A stretch of 16,652 nucleotides of DNA, taken from contig SDVU01000245.1 of NCBI GenBank assembly GCA_016256075.1, positions 1-16,652 on the forward strand, written 5' to 3'. Under the pieces are notes generated by a model. It saw only the letters and a list, made by a program, of their open reading frames with translations. It ran no database searches and was not told where the DNA came from. This document shows, piece by piece, positions 7,472 to 14,116 of the stretch (positions are counted from its first letter, which is position 1; each line of letters opens with the position of its first letter). Source of the stretch: Dictyocoela muelleri (Eukaryota; Microsporidia). A program made the translations under genes and the position numbers.

Positions 7472-7535
7472 AGTCTAACCCCAAAAATTTTCTAAAGTTT
7501 GTTCAAAAAACTGTAAATTTCCGGGGGAGGTTGAC
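7472..7535. mobile_element. Short foldback with Tc1/mariner-like ends
   Basis: Left arm AGTCTAACCCCAAAAATTTT and right arm (reverse complement begins GTCAACCTCCCCCGGAAATT) pair imperfectly over about 28 bp with a very short loop. The left end, TACAGTCTAACC, resembles the CAGTCGAACCTC-type ends of pogo/Tigger and related elements, so this may be a minimal deletion derivative. It sits about 60 bp after the PP2A-A stop codon and could also form a stem in the transcript's 3' flank. Confidence 0.4.
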
Positions 7536-7640
7536 AATTTGTGGATAAAAAAAATGTAAACAAAAAAAAAGAAAATTTAAGAAAAATTAAAAGAATAAAT
7601 AACTATTTTTTTAAAACAATACTCGATGTTAATTTATTTA

Positions 7641-7941
7641 AGTACTGAGTCCTCATATTACCAATAATTATAAAGCAAAAATATAATCGATAAATGATTA
7701 AAAATATATTTTTGGAGAGCTTTTGCCGTGATACTAGCGGGAATCGAGTTAATAAGAAAAAAATTATCTGAAAAATCGATTATTTGATATTGTCCCAAAA
7801 TAGAAATTTTTAGATTTTTTTTTCTAATTAACCCGATTCCCACTAATATCACGATAAGAGCTCTCCAAAAATATACTTTTTATCATTTTTTGAAATCCTT
7901 TTGCTGTATAATTTTTGATAATATAAGGGACACAGTCCCCA
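7641..7941. mobile_element. About 301 bp hairpin MITE flanked by TA
   Basis: The two halves (about 7641-7770 and 7812-7941) are imperfect inverted repeats over more than 100 bp. For example GGAGAGCTTTTGCCGTGATA on the left mirrors TATCACGATAAGAGCTCTCC on the right. TA dinucleotides stand at both borders (7639-7640 and 7942-7943), consistent with Tc1/mariner-type insertion. The arms differ at perhaps a fifth of positions, so the copy is not young. It contains no coding frame. Confidence 0.65.
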
Positions 7942-7969
7942 TATTTTTTTTTGACTCACTATATTTATA

Positions 7970-8247
7970 GGACTCCACAGATCTTGTCATTCAGGAGAGT
8001 ATATTAAAAAAAGGCATAATTAAGTTCATCGCGAAAAACTATAATGGTGAGCATATTTTTATACAAGAAATATGATCTATATTAGGAAATATATAACATA
8101 ACTCCCTTGATCTTTATTTATATATTTCCTAATATAGATAATCTGCCATGTTAAAAAATATGCTCACCATTATAGTTTTTTCAAGATTAACTTAATTAGC
8201 TTTTAAGTTTCCTTATGCTCTCCTGAGTGTCAAGATCGGTGCGCCCC
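7970..8247. mobile_element. 278 bp hairpin MITE with TA target duplication
   Basis: This is a second, unrelated foldback directly after the previous one. Left end GGACTCCACAGATCTTGTCA matches the inverse of the right end GGGGCGCACCGATCTTGACA, and the arms match along about 130 bp through to TCTATATTAGGAAATATATA near the centre. The exact words AACTATAATGGTGAGCATAT occur in both arms. TA flanks both ends (7968-7969 and 8248-8249). Arm identity increases toward the centre. It is a non-autonomous DNA transposon of the TA-inserting kind. Confidence 0.75.
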
Positions 8248-8323
8248 TATAAATATATAGTCCCGTTTTTTTTCTTAGAACTCAAATAATTATCATCAGT
8301 TTTTATGTTTACAAACATATAGA

Positions 8324-8405
8324 TAAGTGTTTCTCAGACTTTTTATGCGTGGACCCCCTTTTCATGTTTCAATTTTTTCAGGGACCCCTGATGTTGAAAA
8401 AATCT
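8324..8405. mobile_element. hAT-type MITE terminus (remnant)
   Basis: AAGTGTTTCTCAGACTTTTT followed by GTGGACCCCC and a few dozen bases later GGGACCCCTG is very like the CAGTG-x-TTCTCAA-x-CTTTTT ... GGACCCC ends of abundant hAT-type non-autonomous elements in animals. The opposite terminus was not found, so the right boundary is uncertain. The identification rests on familiarity with this motif, not on a database match. Confidence 0.4.
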
Positions 8406-8890
8406 TAAATTTTTATTATATAAATAAAAAAAATGATATGTTAAAAATACAGATAAGATTATTATAGTTTTCTCGGTTCTCGGCGGGGTTAGTAACCCTT
8501 AATTTTTAGAAATTCGCCTTATGCAACAGGAAATTACATGAATATTTTATAAATAAACTTAAAATCACTAGTTATCTTCAGTATAATAATACTTTTTTTA
8601 CTCATATTGAAAATTTATGAACTTCCATATATATATATATATAGTATGTGACAAAAAACGGAATGTTGTAAAAGTATAATAAAAATAATATAAAAAATAT
8701 ACAAATTAATATATATATGTTTAAAATTTAATTTAAAATCTATTTATGTAATTTTTGCGATTATTTTATAGTCTAATTAAATATTTACAGGCAATTTTTA
8801 TACTAAAAAATATTCTTGGGACAAAAAAAAGAATATAATTTTACCACCATATTTTCTCGGCTAAAACTATTTAAAAAAATTTACACATTA
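8406..8890. other. AT-rich non-coding stretch with a GGGTTA palindrome and an AT microsatellite
   Basis: There is no gene. It holds the perfect 13 bp palindrome GGGTTAGTAACCC (about 8487-8499) in a short GC-rich patch and an (AT) run near 8628-8642. The first part may be the interior of the hAT-like remnant to the left. Confidence 0.45.
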
Positions 8891-9315
8891 CCAAGGTGCT
8901 ACAACTAAAAGAAGAAGAAAGAGTGAAAATTTTAGCTCTTTATGGGGGACATGAAGCAGTCTCTAATTGCCAATATAGTTTCAAGATCTGTGAGCACAAT
9001 ATCCTGTACCATGATTTAAGGTTCTTGGTACATGAAGTCATCTCAGAGGAAATGCTAAATGTAAGAAGTTAAATGAAGGAGATATTTCTATTTTGAAAAA
9101 ATAGGGAAGAAATTCCTAAAACTCCACTAGTTAAGTCTTCAATTGAGATAGATAAACAAGTTAGGAGTATTATATACCATAAAACAATAATTGTGTGGTG
9201 TAACAGCAATAAAATCTTTGTATATGCTCCCATAAAAAGTCCTACTATCAAAAGAAGCATATTATTAGACTAGAGTATTCAAGAACTATATTTTTATGGA
9301 TGAATGCGACTTAAA
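8875..9315 (+). pseudogene. Decayed transposase fragment, possibly Tc1/mariner-IS630 type
   Basis: An uninterrupted stretch ending at a stop near 9070-9072 reads LKEEERVKILALYGG, then YHDLRFLVHEVISEE. That pattern (E-R-V-K-I-L-x-L-Y-G, then about 35 residues on H-x-x-x-R-x-L-V-x-x-F/V) is like the N-terminal helix-turn-helix region of several animal Tc1/mariner-like transposases. Further on, in another frame, KNYIFMDECDLKS (9281-9319) resembles the catalytic Asp-Glu strand (x-F-x-D-E) of that superfamily. The frame is broken between them and no C-terminal half is visible. A family B repeat abuts it at about 9316. The family assignment is tentative. Confidence 0.35.
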
Positions 9316-9520
9316 AAGTATTATGTCAAGCGCAGAGCGTGTATATGCCAACGCGAGACATTTTATATTTTTATTATATTTTAGATTTATATTTTTTTAT
9401 TATATTTTATGTTTTTTCAATTTTGCAATAATTTTCTGAATTTTTCGGCATCAACGAGACTGAACCCAGATATTCCAAGCTGATACAAATGTTACTAACC
9501 ACTCGGCTAAATAACCTAAT
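9316..9520 (-). mobile_element. Family B repeat, copy 1 (short tRNA-derived SINE-like, minus)
   Basis: Read on the minus strand it begins with a tRNA-like head: TAGCCGAGTGGTTAG (A box, 9495-9509), then GGGTTCAGTC (diverged B box, about 9458-9467). Then comes the short shared body GATGCCGAAAAATT plus GAAAATTATTGCAAAATT, an AT-rich stretch, and a GC-richer 3' end containing ATGTCTCGCGTTGGCATAT and GACATAATACTT. It is the inverse counterpart of copy 3, so the two form a large inverted repeat. It lies against a decayed transposase fragment and may have inserted into it. Confidence 0.6.
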
Positions 9521-9873
9521 AACTTTAAAACAAATCATAGTAATGAATAAATTTATTGAAAAATAAATTTTAGGAAACTGTAGATTAATAGTAATTATTT
9601 ATTATTAATGGATAGATAAATAAATTTTTATTAATTTAAAATGGGTTAATGTTGTGTATAAGGTCCTTATAAATGAAGTATTCACGAAATAATCATAAGT
9701 TTAAATAAATAAATTTTAATTAAAACTAAAAAGAAATCAATTAATGTAAAATTATTTCAAATGACAATGTTAATTTGAATATGGATTTATATTTTGTAAT
9801 TTAATAAAGTTTTATTAAAAAATTTAGTACAAGTTCAATTTATACATATAATATATTTATAAGTTATAATATA
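9521..9873. other. AT-rich spacer between inverted family B copies
   Basis: No gene or recognisable repeat is seen; it is AT-rich with short direct repeats of AATAAATTT-type words. It forms the loop of the 9316-10233 inverted repeat. Confidence 0.5.
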
Positions 9874-9990
9874 GGTACATTAGCCAAGTGGTTAACAACA
9901 TTTGACAATTTAAACTGTCTGGGTTCGAGTCTCCCTGATGCAGAAAAAATTGGAAAATTATTGCAAAATTTAAAAATATATATATAATAA
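9874..9990 (+). mobile_element. Family B repeat, copy 2 (tRNA-like head, truncated tail)
   Basis: GGTACATTAGCCAAGTGG carries a clear A box (9881-9891), and GGGTTCGAGTC (about 9921-9931) is a nearly canonical B box about 30 bases later. It continues through GATGCAGAAAAAATTGG and AAAATTATTGCAAAATT to an AT-rich tail. The 3' module with GTCTCGCG seen in copies 1 and 3 is missing because copy 3 follows at once. A functional tRNA is unlikely: a plausible anticodon stem cannot be drawn and the T stem pairs poorly. Confidence 0.6.
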
Positions 9991-10003
9991 AAAAATGATA
10001 ATT

Positions 10004-10233
10004 GGGTACTTTGGTCGAGAGGTTAACAACATTTGTATCAGCTTAGACTATCTGGGTTCGAGTCTCGGTAAAAAAAATAATTAGAAAATTATTGGAAAAT
10101 TAAAAAAATATAAATATATAATATAATTTAAAATTTAAATATAAATATTAAAAAAAATTTAAGATGTCTCGCGTTTGGCATATGTCTCGCGTTTGGCATA
10201 TGTCTCACGCTTCGCGCGTGACATAATACTTAA
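10004..10233 (+). mobile_element. Family B repeat, copy 3 (full length)
   Basis: The tRNA-like head GGGTACTTTGGTCGAGAGGTTAA is followed by B box GGTTCGAGTCT (10055-10065), with a T-stem that pairs CTGGG with CTCGG using wobbles. The body matches copies 1 and 2 (GAAAATTATTGG), then an AT-rich region, then the 3' module with a tandem ATGTCTCGCGTTTGGCAT unit and a final ACATAATACTTA. Head, body and 3' module are shared with copy 1 in the opposite orientation. Confidence 0.6.
10164..10218 (+). repeat. 18 bp tandem unit plus hairpin in the family B 3' module
   Basis: ATGTCTCGCGTTTGGCAT is present twice exactly (10164-10181 and 10182-10199) with a partial third. The third copy runs into the hairpin TCACGC-TTCGC-GCGTGA (about 10205-10221). 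Copy 1 at 9316 has a single, slightly different unit here, so the duplication is specific to this copy. Confidence 0.7.
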
Positions 10234-10239
10234 TGAAAT

Positions 10240-10367
10240 CGATATATCAGATGTAATTATTAATTTTTTAATAGTAAAGACCCCCTCTTTAGTTCGGCCG
10301 TTTTGCGATAGAAGCCCCAAACTTTATTTTTCAACAAATGTTGGAAAATTGATGATTAGAAAAATAA
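10240..10367. other. Transition segment with a short hairpin
   Basis: This segment has mixed composition, including GACCCCCTC and TTCGGCCG, and a hairpin TTTTCAACA / TGTTGGAAAA near 10327-10347 with one mismatch. It contains no coding frame that can be trusted. It may be the edge of another old element before the G-rich array. Confidence 0.35.
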
Positions 10368-11300
10368 AGGTTTAAAATGGGGTTAAAAAGGGCTAAAAAA
10401 TAATAAATAAAAAGGGTAAAAAAATAATCGTTAGAAAAAAAATAATGGCTAAAAGTTCTAAAAAAATAAGGGTTAAAAACAAGGTTTAAAAAATAATGGC
10501 TAAAAATAAGGGCTAAAAATAAAGTATAAAAAATATGGTACTAAAAAAATAAGGGTAAAAAGTTAGTATAAAAAATAAGGGCTAAAAAATTATGGGTAAA
10601 AAATAGGGTTAAAAAATAAGGTATAAAAAATATGGGGAGGAAAATATGGGTTAAAAATAAGAGTATAATATATGGTTTAAAAAATGTGAGTTAAAAATAA
10701 GAGTTATAATATAAGTTTAAAAAATAAGTGTTAAAAAAATATTTGGCAAAAATAGGGAAACAAAAAAAGGGGTGCTAAAAAGTTTTAAAAAATAGGGCTA
10801 AAAAATATGGGCAAATAAATAAGGGTTTAAAAAAGGATTAAAAAAGGTTAAAAATTAGGATTAAAAAATAAGCGCTTAAAAATTTGGGTTAAAAAATTGA
10901 GTAAAAATTGGTAAAAAGAAGGTAAAAAAGGGGGGTGTAAAAAGGGGGGTGTAAAAAGGGGGGGGTGTAAAAAAAGGGGGGGGTAAAAAAGGGTGGTAAA
11001 AATAAGGGCAAAAGGGTGTTAAAATAAGGGGTTAAAATAAGGGGTTAAAAAAAGGTGTTAAATAAGGGGTAAAAAAATAAAGCTCATAATATAATGGTAA
11101 TAATATGTGTGTTAGAAATAAGAGTTATAATATAAGAATAAAAAATATGGGGTAAAAATATGGAGTAAAAAATATGTGGTAAAAAAATAAGGTTGTAATA
11201 TATGGGTTATAATATGTGAGTTAAAAATAAGGGTTATAATATATGTTTAAAAAATAAGTGTTAAAAAAATATTGGGTAAAGCGTGGGATAGGGGTTAAAA
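10368..11300 (+). repeat. About 930 bp G/A-rich degenerate array (TAAAAAATAAGGG-like)
   Basis: The plus strand is made almost entirely of A, G and T, with C nearly absent. Short degenerate units combine an A-run with GGG or GG, typically AAAAATAAGGGTTAAAA with spacing of about 11-16 bases. The unit drifts along the array, and the most G-rich part lies at 10930-11000. Such strand asymmetry over almost 1 kb is unusual in this window and suggests a minisatellite grown by slippage or unequal exchange. A resemblance to telomere-like G-strand repeats is noted but the units are too irregular to call telomeric. Confidence 0.75.
10930..10983 (+). other. G-quadruplex candidate
   Basis: Four G-runs of 6, 6, 8 and 8 bases (10930-10935, 10944-10949, 10958-10965, 10976-10983) are separated by TGTAAAAA-type spacers of 8, 8 and 10 bases. 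This meets the basic pattern for an intramolecular G-quadruplex, though the loops are longish. Folding is inferred. Confidence 0.55.
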
Positions 11301-11333
11301 ATATTATAATCGAGACGAATTTTTGTGGATCAT

Positions 11334-11460
11334 CTATAACTCTGCATAATGGGTATATAACTCTGTAAAATGGGTTTATAACTCGGCAAATGTGCCTATC
11401 ACTCGGCAAAATGTGTCTATAACTTTGAAAGCAATGGGTCGGTGACTTTGCAAAAACCTG
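11334..11460. repeat. About 21 bp tandem repeat
   Basis: About six diverged units begin TATAACTC or a close variant and end in TGGGT or TGTGC: TATAACTCTGCATAATGGGT, TATAACTCTGTAAAATGGGT, TATAACTCGGCAAATGTGCC and so on. It follows directly on the G/A-rich array but is a distinct unit with C residues. Confidence 0.75.
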
Positions 11461-11488
11461 TAACTATAAATAGCAATATAAAACCCCT

Positions 11489-11547
11489 GTATCATATATG
11501 ATACTTTCAGCTGTATAAAAATCGTCTATTCAATATCATATATGATA
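11489..11547. repeat. Pair of TATCATATATGATA palindromes
   Basis: The 16 bp perfect palindrome GTATCATATATGATAC (11489-11504) recurs as TATCATATATGATA (11534-11547), 45 bases apart centre to centre. The pair lies just outside the left end of the Tigger element. It could be paired protein-binding sites or a piece of another element. Confidence 0.5.
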
Positions 11548-11999
11548 CAAAAATTCTTTAAGGGTTAAGATGAATTTCTATAAAATTAGATAAATACAGA
11601 CGTATCTCTTTAATATGAACGCTCTATTATATTAACGCCGCCTATTATGAACAGCATACCCTTAATTTCTAATTATCCTTTATAAAACATGCTATTTGTT
11701 CACTTTAACTCTGTCAAATTCTTGTTCTGAACATGAACACACAAAAAAAAATTTACATATATTTAAAAGCTATTTCCCAAATGCTTATATTATGAAAACC
11801 GAAAAAAAATAAGAAATAAATAAATACAAAGAAATGAAAAGGTCGAGTTTTTATAATTTTACTGATAAATTTAACTGTTAGCCTAAAAAGCGAAATATCT
11901 TTAGTGTGAATATATAATAAAATTGATGCTAGAAATATGCCTTTTTATTCGATAATACACAAAAATAATTAATCTGTTATGAGGATATATACAGCCTAA

Positions 12000-13242
12000 A
12001 CACCATTTTCATTTGATCAAAAATTATGCAATATTTTATAGAATGAAACGTACAATAATATTATTATCTCACAAGATGCCTGAGTGAGATGGCTTTTAGA
12101 CTTTCAGAAGAAAACGTATTTCTAATCTTCTCAGTTTCTTATAATGCATAAGAAAATTCGGAAAAAACATATTATTAGGACAAGAAACATTGTAGTTAAA
12201 TCTTAAATTCTATACGCTTATTTTTTTTAGAAATATGAAACTTATTACAGATATAAAGTAGATTAAATTCGTCTAAAAGGTATATTTAATGCTGATAAGG
12301 TAGTTCTATATTTGTAGAATACCTCTAATATAACATTGACTGTTAATGCACAAGATAAAGCATTCGCAATGCATGTAAAAATAAGACTGCCCATATTTTT
12401 TATGAAATTTTAAAATAATAGAAATTTAATCCTATATTTATAGAAGAAACGAAAAATTATGTTTCTTCTAAATAAAAAATACGAATAATCACATTTAAAA
12501 TTAAAAATAATCATAACTATTGATTGCCTCTTAGTAGATTTTATTAATAGCCAATTATTTAAAATGAAACTATGAAAAGTAATAATCGTATAATATTACT
12601 GATTCTAGATAATACATCAATCCTATTGATTCAGATTTCTCAGATATAGAGATTATGTTTTATCTACCTAATGCAACGTTACTAATTTAGTCACACAAAC
12701 AAGGTGTATAGGAATTTAAGAATTTTTATAAAAGATATTGTTAGAAAATTTTTGTTTGAATTCGATAAAACAGATTGCAAAGAAAAGGGATATAATAAAT
12801 ATTCAATAAAAAGTTATATACGATGCTACGAGCTTAATATATAAGGCTTGATGTAACCGTGAATGCAATAAGAAATTGTTTTATTAAAGCACTTATAAAA
12901 AAAACTCCATGTGACAAAGTCAACTTTCTCGTATAATGCAGCTCTCATGTTTATTTTCTATTTGCGCAAACATTATTATGATGAAGAATTTATACCTTAT
13001 TTATGTCAATTTACGGATACTGTGTATAAAGATGATAAATTAATTTGCAGATTAATAGAAGAGAAATAATAATATTGCTACTAGAGATGCATTTTAGTAT
13101 CTCGAAAATTCAGAAAATTGGTTTTATGATAATTTTATATGGAAATTAGACAAAATTTTTTATTTAAAAGATGCAATAGTAAAAAAAACAATGTACCCCG
13201 AAAATCTAGATTATCTTGTTAGAATTAAAATAAAAAAATAGG
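12000..13242 (+). pseudogene. Tigger/pogo transposase relic (DDE_1 domain)
   Basis: Short peptide pieces in three frames match successive DDE_1 motifs of Tigger/pogo transposases. KGIFNADKVVLYL (about 12276-12314) matches the first catalytic Asp motif N-x-D-E-T-G-L, with the Asp codon at 12294. RIILLILDNTS (12587-12619) holds the second catalytic Asp at 12608. MFYLPNATLLI (12655-12687), then HKQGV and EFKNFYKRYC, match the family pattern F-L-P-P-N-T-T-S-L-x-Q-P-x-D-Q-G-V. DVTVNAIRNCFIKA (12850-12891) matches the downstream T-I-x-N-C-F motif. The first-to-second spacing is about 105 codons and the second-to-third about 30, as expected. Stops and frameshifts are many, and the third catalytic Asp position now reads Lys. 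The N-terminal DNA-binding part is no longer readable. Confidence 0.8.
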
Positions 13243-13316
13243 TTTTAATATTAAGCATTTTTATAATTATTTACATTAAGTTCAATGTAACACGAAATTT
13301 TTTTTGTTCGAGTTCA

Positions 13317-13330
13317 CATTAAATTTAATG
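13317..13330. repeat. CATTAAATTTAATG palindrome in the Tigger subterminal region
   Basis: This is a perfect 14 bp palindrome within the right subterminal region of the Tigger element, where the words TTCACATTAA and TTAATGTGAAC recur several times. Such sub-repeats are typical transposase-binding sites in this family; that role is inferred here. Confidence 0.5.
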
Positions 13331-13490
13331 CGAATAGCCAAATTTTTTATAGGTTAATGTTCACATTAAGGAGATCTGTCTGTATGTTTTAAGTTTCTCA
13401 ACAATAGAATTGAAGCAAGTATTTATTAAACCTAGGTTATGATTTTTTTGTAATAAAGTAAAAGAAACAATAAGTTAGATTTATATTTTT

Positions 13491-13532
13491 ATTGTCTTAT
13501 ATTTTATTGTCTTATATTTTATCGTCTCATAT
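13491..13532. repeat. 15 bp tandem repeat at the tail of family A copy 3
   Basis: ATTGTCTTATATTTT is present twice exactly (13491-13505, 13506-13520) with a variant third, directly abutting the 3' end of family A copy 3. Short tandem tails are common at the 3' ends of SINEs. Confidence 0.7.
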
Positions 13533-13983
13533 ATAACATTCAGACAATACCTATAATTGCCAGCCCGAAGAGTTATCTTCAGTCAAAGTATTTAAACCTT
13601 TGCCTCTTATATTACAATAACACGTCACTAATAGCTACACAGAAGCCCATCTGTATACTCATTTTTTATTTTATCAATGATTCGGCAGGATACTGGTAAT
13701 TATGTGCTTTTTCTTGATCTTTTTATTTTCACTCCTTAATTTTCTAAGAACCACTATTGCACTCATCTCATGACCCATAAGAGTTCTTTCTGCTTCATTT
13801 TCATATTAGACCAAGTTTTAATCAGCTATAGTACACTGGAACGGCTGTCTATTATTACTATATTTCTATAGCTTTTGACCGCTCAATGTCAATATCCATT
13901 ATTTATTAAAGTGATGTCTGCTTAATTCAATACTCGATACTTAAATTTTCATTCAAGAGTGTTAAACATTGCGCATTCTGGCC
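13533..13983 (-). mobile_element. Family A repeat, copy 3 (tRNA-derived SINE-like, diverged)
   Basis: This copy has the same length and internal order as copies 1 and 2. The conserved blocks are present: AACTTGGTCTAATATGAAAA, TGAAGCAGAA and CCAGTATCCTGCC on the minus strand. The head is more worn: GCGCAATGTTTAACACTCTT for the A box region and TATTGAATTAAG for the B box. The terminal ATGTTGACAACAT palindrome is degraded. This appears to be the oldest of the four copies. It sits between the Tigger element and the Rpn5 gene. Confidence 0.6.
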
Positions 13984-14089
13984 TTTATGCATTTATATTT
14001 AATTTATTTTTCTTTTAATGATAGTTTTTTAATAAATCTTTTATAAAAACATGATTTTCATTTGTTGCAACTTTTAATTAATTTTATAA

Positions 14090-14114
14090 AATTTAAATTT
14101 TTTAAAAACAACCC
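14090..14114 (+). promoter_or_regulatory. AAATTT and CCC signals upstream of the Rpn5 gene
   Basis: AAAATTTAAATTTTTT lies just upstream, and CCC (14112-14114) lies two bases before the initiator ATG (CCCTCATG). AAATTT-like and CCC signals are reported for microsporidian promoters. The CCC position supports the chosen start. Confidence 0.6.
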
Positions 14115-14116
14115 TC

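Larger units (their letters stand above)
11597..13382 (+). mobile_element. Tigger/pogo-type DNA transposon, decayed (about 1.8 kb)
   Basis: The left terminus CAGACGTATCTCTTTAATAT and the inverse of the right terminus, CAGACAGATCTCCTTAATGT, agree at about 20 of the first 24 positions. Both ends are flanked by TA (11595-11596 and 13383-13384), the target duplication of Tc1/mariner-pogo elements. TTAATGTGAAC-type sub-repeats recur inside the right end, another habit of Tigger elements. The interior carries a broken DDE_1-type transposase frame in plus orientation, listed separately. The size, ends and coding relic agree, so the class is secure although the copy is clearly inactive. Confidence 0.82.

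Noticed and set aside
9069-9260. 63-residue minus-strand open frame
   Set aside because: It overlaps a decayed plus-strand transposase trace and its composition is typical of a chance frame in AT-rich DNA.
9874-10070. Two functional tRNA genes
   Set aside because: A and B boxes are good, but no proper anticodon arm can be drawn, the T and acceptor stems pair poorly, and a shared non-tRNA body follows each head, which fits a SINE-like repeat better.
10368-11300. True telomeric repeat array
   Set aside because: Units are irregular in length and sequence, and the array is internal with ordinary sequence on both sides.
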